64,000 nucleotides of DNA from Diphasiastrum complanatum (Eukaryota > Streptophyta > Lycopodiopsida > Lycopodiales > Lycopodiaceae): the NCBI GenBank assembly GCA_029204225.1, contig CM055110.1:2058659-2122658 (forward strand), in the 5' to 3' direction. The notes under the pieces are model-generated. The model was not told the origin of the DNA and searched no databases. It worked only from the letters and a program-made list of their open reading frames with translations. Shown piece after piece: positions 24,291 to 35,605 of the stretch (the first letter of the stretch is position 1; each line of letters opens with the position of its first letter). The position numbers were made by a program, and so were the translations under genes.

Positions 24291-25530
24291 GCGTGATTGC
24301 GTTTTCCCTTGGATCTTGTGCTGAATTGCCTTCAAGTCGCTCCATTGGCACAGGTTCCATTTGTAATTCATCACTAAGAAATCTGTGCATTGATTGCACC
24401 AATAGTCCTAATAGAACCTGCCGAACTTCCTCGGTTGCCAATTTCTTGACTTCCTCAGCTATCAATGGCTTGATAGATTGTACTAGCTCTGTCTTTTGTG
24501 ATGGTGTTACTTGTTTGCCCGAGGGTATCTCTGCGTACTTTGGGACTTTTGTCAGATTCTCTTCTTCCTCACTCGTTTCATAACTCGGTGGCACTAGGAT
24601 TTTTTGTTTATAGTGCATTCTATCAACAGGTGGAATGGTCACCATAGGTGCATGTTGGTCTACATAAGCCAAATGCCTCCTAGCTAATTGTGGATTGCGC
24701 ATTGGACAATCTCGGCATGGATGGTTAACTCCACATTGTGAACATCCGGGCTCGAATGTTGATGGACCCCCTCGATGTGGACATTTGGCTCGACGATGTT
24801 TTCCTCCGCATCCATAGCATCTTACCAAGTGCAATACACCATTGCCTCTAAGTTGATAGGCATACACTGGTGATAGATTCCCCTTAGGATCTTCCACAAA
24901 ATAGATTGGGAGGCTATTGTGGTCCTCCATTGAGTTCAGTGACATGCAAGATGATATGACCAATACTTCCACCTTGCCACTGGTTGTTGAAGAAACTTGC
25001 AATTTAGATGGATCAATCTGACATCCATCCCTTTGGTGAGCTCCTTGTCAGCTTGATTCTGCTTGTGACCTTTGAACCTCTAGATCTTGCCGTCGAACTT
25101 GCTGCTCTGCATTTTGCCTTTGTAAGAAGTGCGGATTCTTGATTGGACATCTTGTAATTGGATGACCGCCAAAGCAGTATATACATTTATCCTTCTCAAG
25201 AAACTGAATTGCGCGAGCATAATCTTGTTGACAGCTTGAAGTGCAAGGTCTTTTGTCTTCTACTACACTCGATCTGTTTGACTCTGTTGCACTCCTTGAT
25301 GATTCGTAGCCTTCTGCCCTTGTTTGCTCGACTAGCATGAACTCTTCAGACTTTTCTGATTCCCCATCCGATATTTCCGCGTTTGGATAGGAGTGATCTA
25401 CTCTCTTCTTCAAGATAAGATTCTCCATAAAAACAACATCTTGACAGATTTGTGGCAATGAAGTGTAGGATGCAAACTTCTTCATACCAGATTTGATCTT
25501 GTCAAGTAATCCGATATAGTAGTTTTGCAT
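24205..25530 (-). pseudogene. Gag-only retroelement ORF with three CCHC-type knuckles
   Basis: One reverse-strand frame of about 441 codons starts MQNYYIGLLDKIK at 25530. It is interrupted once, by TGA at 25050-25048, and then stays open to 24205. Three knuckles with CX2CX3HX4C spacing are visible: CIYCFGGHPITRC, CYGCGGKHRRAKC and CSQCGVNHPCRDC. The middle is acidic (SDGESEKSEEF) and the 3' part Lys/Glu-rich. This suits a nucleic-acid-binding gag product. No protease, RT or integrase follows: the frame ends inside the family C LTR. This resembles gag-bearing non-autonomous elements of the TR-GAG type. Whether the stop is a mutation or is suppressed cannot be told. Confidence 0.7.
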
Positions 25531-25589
25531 TATGGTCTATGGGCTCAGTAGATCAATACCTTTTACTAGATCGAACATTTTTCTGGTGT

Positions 25590-26340
25590 ATTGGTTTTCT
25601 CTCAGATCCTATAGAGAGAACGTTCACCGAGCTGATAGTAGCCTTATCTAATACATATTTCGCTAGATCCAGGTGGGCAAAGGTTAATTTCCAGGGAATG
25701 GAGAGAAAATACAGTTTTTATGGGTTTTTTTCACTATTTTTGCCGGTTTTCTCTTAGATCCTAAAAAGAGAACCTTTTTTCCGAACTAAGAGTAGCTTTC
25801 TCTGATACAAATTTAGCTAAATCCAGGTGGGCAAAGGTTATTTCCCTTGGGATGGAGAGAAAATACAATTTATATGGGTTTTTTTTCACTATTTTTGGCG
25901 GTTTTCTCTCAGATCCTAGAGAGAGAACCTTTGCCGAGTTGAGAGTAGCTTCCTCTGATACAGATTTAGCTAAATACAGGTGGGCGAAGGTTATTTTCCA
26001 GGTGATGGAGAGAAAATACAAATTTTATGGCTTTTTTTTGCTATTTTTGGCACTTTTCTCTCAGATCCTAGAGAGAGAACATTCACCGAGCTGATACTAG
26101 CCTTCTCTGATACAGATTTAGCTAAATCCAGGTGGTCAAAGGTTATTTCTCAGGGGATAGGGAGAAAATACAATTTTTATGGATTTTTGCACTATTTTTG
26201 GCGGGTTTCTCTCAGATCCTAGAGAGAGAACCTTCGCAGAGTTGAGAGTAGCTTCCTCTGATACAAATTTAGCTAAATCTAGGTGGGCGAAGGTTATTTC
26301 CCAGGGGATGGAGAGAAAATACAATTTTTATGGGTTTTTT
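25590..26340. repeat. ~152-bp tandem repeat, five copies
   Basis: Copies begin near 25593, 25744, 25896, 26045 and 26199, each with TTTTCTCTxAGATCCTA and AGAGAGAAC, then GCTAAATCCAGGTGGGC and ATGGAGAGAAAATACA. Spacing varies from 149 to 154 bp, so reading frames shift between units and the long frames on both strands are not evidence of coding. The array lies directly upstream of the gag-only ORF and may be its leader. Confidence 0.9.
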
Positions 26341-28130
26341 GGCAATGTTTTGTGGTTTTGCATTTTCTATGGCTATCACCAAAGAGCTCCAAAATGCATG
26401 TGGATTGGCCTCACAAAAGACATCTACAATTCTCATTGGCATTCATCCATTGCATATTGACAACTATTACATTGAATGCACAATGTTAATAAATGCACAT
26501 TTGTGTGATTTGTGGGCCACAAAAAAACTAAATCTCAAGATATTGTGGGTCAAATGCATTGGTGGCGAAGTCACAACTCCCAAGCAAGCCTTCAATCAAT
26601 CATCCAATTATAGGTTTGAATTTACAGGTCTCCTAGTACAACCTAAAAGCCATCCTTGATGCCTAAGTGATAACAATTCCTGAAAATTAGCTCACATAAT
26701 GATGTGGAATTTTGTTGCATTGTTTTCATCGTTGTGCGAATGAGCAAAGTTGAACTTCAAACCTAAAGGAGAGGAGACGAGGCTTTTGCTAGAACGTCAT
26801 TTATTGTAGGACTATAGCCTAACAGCACTCAATTTTCATATAAGAAGCTACATTTATTGTAGGACTATAGCCCTAACATATTGTACAACATCCATTTACT
26901 ATCATAGAGGAACACGTGTGTCAAATATGCATGCTTCCAAATACAATTTGTAATCCCCTCATGTTAAATCCTCATATTGCAAAAATGTGAGCCAAATATT
27001 TTGATGCCATTTACATGTGAACTCTCCACTAGAATGAAGTATAGCACCTATAGGTTTGTTTGCGAAATGGTCTTCACTTGTCACAATCACCAACCATTGT
27101 TGGTTGGTACTTAGAATTTGCATCAAGTATCAATTGGATTTCAAACAATTGGCCCTTAAAATCCCAGAATTTATCAACCATTATACATAATTGGTAGATA
27201 TAAAAATTTAGGAAATATACTTGATAGTAGGGTTGGCCCCAAAATCAATAACTTGACATGTTTATATGCTCCATTTATTCAAAATTAAAATAATTATATG
27301 CATTATAGAACAAATGCGGCTAGCCCATTGCAATGACAAGTAGGAATGGGCTCGGCCATTTGACATATTATTAGGCCACCGTTTTGCTCAAAACTCAATT
27401 TTTTTATTGCACTATGGCATGGGTAAGGGTATGACTTGTTATGTAATGCATATAATTATTTGAGTTCTGAAGAAATGGTGGATACGTAGCAATTGTCAAG
27501 GGCAATGATAGACACTTGGCATGTTGTGGTTGGTCAAGAGGAGCCTAATTTTAGGCCATAGCAGGGCCTCAGAATAAGGGTTTAATCTCTAACCATCCAT
27601 CTGCAACTGCTACGTCAGGTATCCTTCGTCTGACGGCTGGCTCCTGTAGCAGGTTTCACCACTTTTGCGTGCTACTGCCGATAGTTAGCTAGCTCGCCTC
27701 CTATGAAGGATACCTACTAGTACGAACATGTCAATTGGCAAGGCCCATGTATGCATCTAGTTATTTATTTTGGGGCTTTGCGCACATCAATTGGGTACCA
27801 AACTTCTTTTTGTTGTTGTTTCATAAGTATCAAATATCTATAAAGTTTAGTATGTGATTTTTTCCAATGTGCTTGGCTCATTCTTTGATACCCTAGCCTA
27901 TACCCAATGCGATGCAAAAAACTTTAACCCGCCCAAGAATGATTGTAACCATATTGATCGTACTAATAGTGGCAAACAAAGCATTAGTGCTCTGTGGAGC
28001 GGAACCGAGATCTTTCTCCAAAAACCGACTTCTCGAAAAAGAAAAAGCTAAAATAGCAAATAAAAAAAGAAGAGTATAGTAGATAAGACTTGTTAGCTTT
28101 TAACTATCATTTTCTGATGCTGCTTAGATT
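26341..28130. other. Intergenic spacer upstream of the KRP gene
   Basis: No gene is recognised. The motif CATTTATTGTAGGACTATAG occurs twice, near 26800 and 26848. GGTATCCTTC near 27617 and GAAGGATACC near 27704 form an inverted repeat that could bound a small foldback of about 100 bp. Confidence 0.5.
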
Positions 28131-28399
28131 CCATACACAGACGGGGACGGGGCATTCGGATTTAGAGCACCTGAGGATTGGCTAATGGCTTGGGGCCGCC
28201 CTGCCAAATTTAGCAACGTTTGTCAGGCCCGACAATTGTAGCGGCCTTCCCGGCCTCGAGTCTCGAGGCATTTTGTCCCTCCGCTGACGTGGCGCCCCCA
28301 ACTACCTCTAGCTTTGTCCGGAGGCCGCCTCCAGCTAATTATAGAGGCCCAATTCTGGGACCTGCCCACTGGCCGTCCGTCCCCCTGTCGGTCCTGCAG

Positions 28400-28974
28400 C
28401 CTGCTACATTTGGCGGTGAGATGACTCGTGCGGGCGCCGCCAGGGCCTCTTCGTAAAGTCCGAGGACCAAGTGGAAAAGCGAGCGGATCTGGGATGATGA
28501 GTCCTCTGCCGGGATTGGTACGCTCTCACTCCGACTCAGCGTACGTAGGACTGTAGGTTGACTCATTTCTGTGGAAGTAGTGTTTTCTCTGCACCCATCG
28601 CGTCCGTTGCGATGCGCTACACGTCAGCAATCTGTTCCCAAGATGCCGATCGGACGGACCAGATTCCCTGACGGCGGTGTGTTTTCTTGACGGAAGGCCA
28701 TCGCGGCGTGGTAAGAGAGAGTTAACCGCCGTTTAATTAAGGCAAATGGGGGGCGATTACGGCGCCTAATCCTGGATTAAGCGGCCGTTAACTCGTACTT
28801 AACGGGCGTTAACGAGTTTGGGAGAAGCGACGCCGAAGCTCGCCTTGGCGGGAAAGCTCGCCGCCCGCCACGTGTCGGTGGCCTTCGTCTTCCTCACCGG
28901 AACAGCAGGTTGCCCTTCTACACTTTTTTGTATAGGAAAAATATACTACGGTATATACTCTTTCGTCCTCCCTC

Positions 28975-28978
<4 letters not shown>
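28400..28978 (+). promoter_or_regulatory. Probable KRP promoter with E2F-type sites
   Basis: Composition changes to GC-rich with many CpG from about 28140. TTGGCGGGAAA at 28845-28855 is the reverse complement of TTTCCCGCCAA, a near-ideal E2F/DP site. TTTGGCGG at 28409-28416 fits the looser WTTSSCSS pattern. TATATAC at 28952-28958 is a plausible TATA element just before a CT tract. E2F control would suit a cell-cycle inhibitor, but binding and the start site are inferred. Confidence 0.55.

Positions 28979-29008
<30 letters not shown>
28979..29008 (+). repeat. (CT)n tract at the presumed KRP transcript start
   Basis: About 14 CT units lie ~25 bp after the TATA-like element. CT-rich tracts are common around plant core promoters and 5' UTRs. 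Confidence 0.9.
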
Positions 29009-29009
<1 letters not shown>

Positions 29010-29224
29010 CTCGTGCATCCGTTTTGCTCTGTCTTTGTTTTTCTTCTGCATCGGTGTCTTGTCTCGCTGCCTCGTTTTCGCCTTCTGGGCACTTCCTCAT
29101 CTTTCGCAGCATCATCTCAGCCTCCTTCCGTTTGTCCTACCCCCTCTCTATTTTCAGCAATTCCTCGCTTTTGCAGCTCATTTTTCTGTTGATCACACGC
29201 AGAGCTAGCGTATCTTGCTCCTGG

Positions 29225-29442
29225 ATGTGATATTCCCCTTGTTTTTTCGCTTTCACCACCCTTTCTGCACTCAGTGTTCGTCTTCATCAGCTGCTGCCCC
29301 CTCTTCCATCTGCATTCTGTTTTTCAAGCCCTCCATGGCTTTATTCTGGTAGAGTTTTCCTTGCGATGGCTGTCCTATTCCACCTCAGGAGCTTTTCACC
29401 AATTGATCCTCAAGCTTTTTAGCCATGTTCAATTGCGTGTAA
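29225..29442 (+). promoter_or_regulatory. Cluster of four upstream ORFs in the KRP leader
   Basis: Upstream ATGs give a start-stop ATG-TGA at 29225-29230, MALFW at 29335-29352, an 18-residue ORF at 29366-29422 and MFNCV at 29425-29442. All terminate before the main ATG at 29540. If the leader is unspliced they could lower KRP translation. The transcript start and any leader intron are unknown. Confidence 0.5.
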
Positions 29443-29539
29443 TTCTACCGCTCATCCCTATCCTTGAGCAAGTCGAGCTCTTAGAGCAACGGTGGAGTGT
29501 AAAGTTCACAGTGCTTTGGCTTTCCAGTTATAATTCATA

Positions 29540-32079
29540 ATGGGGAAGTATATGCGCAAAGGGAAGCGAGTTGGGGAAGTGGCTGTGGAAGTGACTCATG
29601 CTTCCATGGGCGTAAGGACGCGGGCAAGAACACTAGCACTGGAGCAAGCCATATCTGCTTCCACCAAGCTGGAAGCTCCACCAAGACTGGAAGCGCCACC
29701 GCGGATTGATTACTGCTACCTAGAACTGAGAAGCCGGAAGCTGGAGAAAGTAGGCAGGTTCATCAGCAGAAGCGGTGGCGTTGGCAATGGACTAAACAGC
29801 GAGAAGCTTTCCGTTGGAAAATCACATGGGCATTCAGCTTCTGCCACTACCGTGGAAGCATACAGATCAAAGGCCTCCGATAATGCTGGAAGCAATTATT
29901 CGTATTGTCAGAATAATTATGAGGCTTCCCATTGCTCCGGAAGCGCTTCCGGAAGGGAGTCCTTGAATGCGGGGTTCCTCCGGGATGCGCCTCTGGCCAT
30001 GGAGATGGGGGTGGTGTCGGTTGGGAAAGTGATGCTGAGAAGCAGTTCTCTTTCTTCGCACAGGTTGAAAATTAGGAAGAGCTTCGACATGAGCGACGGA
30101 AGCAAACTTCCTTTGCAAGTGGACGCAGAAACGGATGCCAGCGGTGGCGCTGCTATGGACCTAGGCTTTGAGGTAATTTTTAGAACCCAAACCATGAAAA
30201 TTTGGCTGGGTTCTTCTGTGGATGCAAGACGGTACATTGGCACATGCTATGCATTATTCCTGCACTTGAATCCCGGCTAGGCTGTACGTCACCAGCTCAT
30301 TTTAGTCAATCAGAATCCTTCCAAACCTTCTATAATCCTTCAGCTATGTATTTTTTTCTTGGATGCTCCATTGTGTAGTTCATTTTATACGAATCCCCAA
30401 CTTATTACACCGAAAATAAGGCCTTCACTAAAAGGCCACCTTGTGGGCGACATGTGAATGGAAGAGCTTTTAAGTTCAGAAGCTAGAAATAGCTGCATTT
30501 CTGAAGCATCTTTCATGATATAAATTTATCCTGTTCTTTTTTGAACCTGATCAGACTTGCTAAGAACAAGTCATCCCAAATTTTTACCCCCCAGAATCAC
30601 TTGCAATTTTCTCTCCTTGTATAACCTGACTTGCATGGTAGAAAATTGGTTTCTTTCATTGTATTTATTTTAGTGGTTTGGCTGATATCAATAAAAACAA
30701 TTTCATTGAATATGGATTGTGAATATTGCAGATGGAGGCCTCTTTTGGTGATAATACAATGGACTATGAGTGCCTCTCAGGTCATGAAAAGTGAGTTTTA
30801 CCTTCCTTTCATGTAGTTTCTTTTTATATAGTGATGTATAGGGTATTGCCCCCTCAGGTATGTTGGGCTGAGTCATGGTAGCGGTGAGGCGTAAGGGTCA
30901 TTGCCAAATCATGTGGGGAGTCGTGTTATCGTCCATTTATGAACCATAGACAAAGCTGTGGTAATGTATGATGAGGCACAAATCTCTTAGCCCAACTGTG
31001 TGCCCTGTCGCCTTTGCGGCGAAGCATATGGTGGCATATCATACCACCGTAATGCGGATTTTTGTTCTTGAGAGTCTTCATATGAGACAATCCAACAGGG
31101 TTGTCTCAGTTGGTTAAGCTTGGCATCCAAAGTTTCTTTGTGCCCCCCTTGGACGCCAAGATGCATATGAGGCTCTTAGTTTGCTCCATAGGCTTTTCTT
31201 TTCTCACTTTGGAGATTTTAGCAAATAAGCCGTCTTCTGCAATCATGGGTGTTTTTTGCGCGTACCTTGTACAGCATACAATCATGCAGATATTTTGATT
31301 CAAGTGCCGCCTCTCAACTGTCTATTTGGCAGAATTTGCAAGCTCATTACATGTCTATATAGTTGATTTGATTACATTGCATTTTACTTTATCTGTGTGT
31401 AGCCCACAATTATTTGTATCTCCTCATTTGCGCGACTGAATGGAATTGAATTGTTGACCTTGTGACTCTTTTCTGACAATTTTTATTCTTTTCTTTGTAT
31501 TAGCAGTCAATCAATTCCTGTGAGAGATTTGAGAGAAGGCACTCCCACCTCCAATTTCAGTCATATGGAAGTGGCTATGGAAGCGCCAGGTTCGACATCC
31601 AGGGTACGAGCCAATCAGAGCTTCACAATGGCGGCACGACGAACTGCAAGTGAGGGCCTAGTTGTTCCAGCATCCCAAGAAATAGAGGAGTTTTTTTCTC
31701 ATACAGAAATTCAACAGGTTCAAAGAAGGCTATCGGAAAGGTGCCTGTTCTTTCACAATGTTTGCAATTAGACATACATATTAATACATGTATGTTATCT
31801 TTCATTTCTTCAAGAATCTCAACAAGGAACTAATTCCAGAGATGAAAGAATTAAAGTTTTAGATTACCGGCTGATTTGTTGGCCAAATTATTCATTTTTT
31901 CTTGGGTCGATGTTTTAGCTGCCTTTTGGAGTGATTACTGATTTGTTGAGATTGACCAATTTACTTACTGATCATGAAGAATTTGTGGTCTGATTTTATT
32001 CTGCAGATACAACTTTGATTTTGATAACGATGTTCCCTTGGAAGGCCGTTTTGAATGGTGTAATCTGCACCACATATGA
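29540..32079 (+). CDS. KRP: Kip-related CDK inhibitor (KRP/ICK), four exons
   Basis: Exons 29540-30172, 30732-30790, 31507-31740 and 32007-32079 have GT-AG introns and join in frame to about 332 residues. KRPs bind cyclin D/A-CDKA complexes, mainly in the nucleus, and restrain cell-cycle entry and endoreduplication. Family motifs appear in order: [16 protein letters not shown] and [11 protein letters not shown] at residues 1-34, [11 protein letters not shown] at 60-70, EASFGDN at about 214-218, [10 protein letters not shown] near 237-246 (equivalent to the TRETTPCS motif), and the CDK/cyclin-binding domain at 285-332 with [15 protein letters not shown] and PLEGRFEW. The start ATG has A at -3 and G at +4. 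A short [13 protein letters not shown] duplication follows the N-terminal motif. No frame defect is visible, so the gene is probably functional. Exon boundaries are inferred from frame, splice dinucleotides and family motifs. Confidence 0.93.
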
Positions 32080-35000
32080 AGTTTGTGTTGTGACATCTTC
32101 TGTGCAGTTCGAAGGGTTCTCTATGAAGTTGGATCAAACTTAGGTCTTCAGTTCTACATGTGCATTGTTAAGCTCCATTTCTATGGAGTAACACATGTAA
32201 AAGTACATACTTTGTATTCTGGGGCTATCTGTACAGTACCAATGCTCATTCGGTTACGCAGGGCATGAAATGAGGAATTTAATTCAATCATCTTTTTGAA
32301 GAAAGCTTTACATTTGCGTTCCAAAGTCTATCAGGAAGAAGTACAATGTCGTAGTTACTTTTGCTACTATTTCTGCTTGGCTTAGTGAATTGAATTTTCT
32401 TTCTGGGTTTGTGAAATGATTAACCTTTCTGTATTTTCTTAAGAATCTTTTATATATAATCTCTACTTCCTTTGCAATCAGTAAGTACAATCTGTTCTAT
32501 TTTTGCATCAGCTATCCCATCCATCTCTTGGTACTCTACATCGAATATCTTGGATTACATATAATCACAAGCTTAGTCTGGTATGGACTGTTTTAATATT
32601 TGTAAGCATCACGCTTGTTAGGCAACTGGGTTTCTATAACTCAAACCAGTTCCCCAGCAAGTATACATTCAACCTCTGTCATTTGTTTGACCACTCACAA
32701 CACTATTCATTTCCTCCTTTATCCTTTGTTCTTTGTTGTTTGAGGCAACCACATAAAAGCTTTCTGAAGATGACAATAAGATAGGGTAATTAGAAATGTC
32801 ATGGAAGAAAAGGCCTTTTGAAGAGCACTCGTAACACTATTATTTCCCTATGCTTTCCCCTTTGATTCTTTTTGTTTTAGGCATCGTCACATAGTACATA
32901 AGAACCTAAATGAAATGATGTAAGGTAGATTTCTATCAAGGGAACTCTCATTTGCTAGAGATCAAATTATAATTGGGAACTCTGAACCATGAAAACAAAA
33001 ACTTTATTAGCACGTAATATTTGGCCCCTCGTATGTTGTTTGAGACTTGGAATTGAGATCACAATCTGGACTACTAAGCTTGATATTTTCAACTAGTACC
33101 AAGATAACAAATTAGACTTGGTACTTCATTTTTGGCTATGATTTGCAACATGAATCAAAAGCATTGTCATCTAATTGGTAATTTTAGTGTCCTTGGCAAT
33201 TGGCAAAAATGGCAACATAGTTATGGAGGTCATTAGGCTGAGTCGGGTAGGGCCTAGAAGTAGACCAACTACGAAATCAAATCTCATTCACGTAAAATTG
33301 ATTGATGCGATAAGAGCGTTATGGAGGGCTTTAGTAATTATGTGCAATTTGTTAGTAAGATCAATTTCCAAATCAAATGTCATTCACATAAATTTGATGC
33401 CAGAGGAGCAATATGGAAGGGACTTAGTAACTATATGCAATATGCAAGTAAGATCAACTACCAAATCAATAGAATTTGATGCAATAAGAGCAATAGTAAG
33501 CGTAGTATTGTTGTTAATAAGTTTAATTTGGTAAGTTGTTTCATTTTTGGCTTTAAGTCTTCTATCATGGGTTGAAGAAATATCTATTTCCTTAAACCAA
33601 GGGAGTTAAGCTTGTTTTTTAATTAGAGATCACTTGAAGGTGATACAATTATTAAAAATGTCTAGTTAGAGGGACATTTTTTCTTCATCATACCAAGAAA
33701 CATATTAAGTTCAAGAAGCTTAATTTGAGAGAAGTTGGTGATTATGCACATGATTGACCTAGTTTAACCACCAAATGGATATGACTCTTAGACTAGGGAC
33801 TTAGGGTAAAGGTCTTCACCTATCGATTGATAATCCGAGGGCTTAGATTCGGGATGATCTAAGATTCGGGATGATCTATCATTATTTTGATGAGAATCAT
33901 TTGCACTTTCATTTGTTGAGATGCAATTTCAAATTGGGAGAGACATTGTTTTCCAAGGCCAAGTTGAAGCATCTATTGATGTTTGACTTTGATGATCTAT
34001 GTGCGTAATCAAATGCAAACACATCAAATGTATTTCGTGTTGCATTGAATGCATTGTATTTGATCATCACATTAAATTTAGGAGCAAGTACCAATTCATT
34101 AATCTAGATGAAATTGTAGTCAAAATCTAAGACTAGTCCTCATAGATTTGAGCTTTTGAGCAAATTCAAATTAGTGCTCGAGAAACCTCTTTTGAGTTAT
34201 CCTCAAAAAACTTGCATTCGAAAGAATTTCTCATTAAGGATGAAAGACCTTCCAAGTGATGAATATGAGGATACATCTCAAGATACTACTACTCAACCTC
34301 AAGAGACAGGTTGGAGAGGTAGAGACAAACCTTTTGATGCAAGAAGGATTGAGAAGAGAGGTGTCTTTCACAACATAGCACTTAGGACATGATATGTTTT
34401 GTGAATTCTAATTGGCAAGTTTGGTCTTCATATACAAATCAATCTACTTTTTTCTGAAGTCTACCAATGATTTACTTGAGTTTTTAAGGCACATTCTTTA
34501 TACTCAACTTCATACCAATAAAAACATATAATCACAAGACATTGGTATTCTCATTGTAGAATTTTGTAATTGGATTAAAAGTCCATTGAAGTTTAGTTTC
34601 TATGAGCTCATGTACATGTGAGGGGAGCATGCTTTCCAATATATATTGAATTCCTAGCTTGTGAAATGATAAAAAAACAAAGCAGTACAATGGTTTGCCA
34701 ATCTTGGAATTTTAAGTTCCCCAAATACAATAATGTATTCACAATCAGTGATTTTCCTCCCCTTAAAGTAATGCAACAAATAAATTGTTTCCAAGTTTGA
34801 AGGGGATAGCAAAAAAGTAGTTTCATATGAGCTCCTTATATGGGAGTTTCAATTTTAAGAAGAAGATGGAAATTGTTGCAAATCATATTTTCTTCAGTGG
34901 AAAAATATGCCAATTTCTTTGCTTGAAGAGATGCATTCGCATTACTTGATATGATTCTTTTGCCTCAATATTTTATCAAGTGTATTTGAGTGGTCAAAAA

Positions 35001-35227
35001 TTGGACAAGGTCTCTATCAGCAGGATGAGTCAGGTATAGTTATTCACAATGGTTAGGAAGGTGTGTTCTCAAACCTTGGTCACTATATAATGACATTTCA
35101 GAACCTTGTCAAACTCCAAGTAAGTTGGCTTGCCAATTTCGTAAACATCGTATAAATTAATTTTGTACACTTGTTGGTAACCTTAAGTATGAAGTAGGTC
35201 ATATGTCGTTGCACTAGCATGGGTGAG
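32080..35227. other. KRP 3' flank and spacer
   Basis: No further gene is recognised. The first few hundred bases would hold the KRP 3' UTR, but I see no strong polyadenylation signal to fix its end. A ~100-bp tandem repeat lies at 33247-33510. Short frames such as that at 34156-34392 show no domain. Confidence 0.5.
33247..33510. repeat. ~100-bp tandem repeat, 2.5 copies
   Basis: Copies begin near 33247, 33355 and 33448 with AGTAAGATCAACTACCAAATCAA-like sequence, followed by TTGATGCxATAAGAGC and TAGTAAxTATGTGCAAT. The frame across it is only a consequence of the repeat. Confidence 0.75.
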
Positions 35228-35545
35228 TGTTGGCAGATTCCAGAGAATCCCCAGATGCCAAGTCAAGCTGAAGACACAAAACATCTCTCACCCATGACCG
35301 AGGAGGTCTCGGAAGGAGGAGAGCAGAAGAAGTTGAGAGCCAAGCATGAGAGCCGAGAAATTACTAGCTAGGACAACATTGGATTATCTATGTGAGCCTA
35401 CATGGTGTATCCCAAAGAAGGAACGACCCTGTAGGAGCTAGTAATACTTCCTAGGCATTGTAAATAAATGTAGACCCCCCTTAAATTAGTTAGAGTGGGC
35501 CACCTTTTGATGGTGACCTTTAGTGGAAGGGCAAATTTCTAATTT
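35228..35545 (+). repeat. LTR family A, 5' portion
   Basis: It starts TGTTGGCAGATTCC and matches the reverse complement of 362-688. The sequence beyond 35545 continues into the mosaic described next, so the full LTR length is unclear. Confidence 0.75.
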
Positions 35546-35605
35546 GATGGAATTGCCACTTGGGCTCCACATGGGCAGCCTTCTTGCTTATTTAAGGGCC
35601 CCCCT

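Noticed and set aside
25539-26659. Series of + strand frames with repeated DPRERTF and MERKYNFYGFF
   Set aside because: They are translations of the ~152-bp tandem repeat. Frames shift between units and both strands are equally open.
27617-27713. Inverted repeat GGTATCCTTC/GAAGGATACC as a MITE
   Set aside because: Only ~10-11 bp arms, no clear target duplication and no second copy in the window, so it is too weak to call.
28220-28456. GC-rich 78-codon frame upstream of KRP
   Set aside because: It lies in the GC-rich promoter, has no motif, and both strands are open as expected from composition.
31101-31303. Frames inside KRP intron 2
   Set aside because: They lie between well-supported exons and have no motif.
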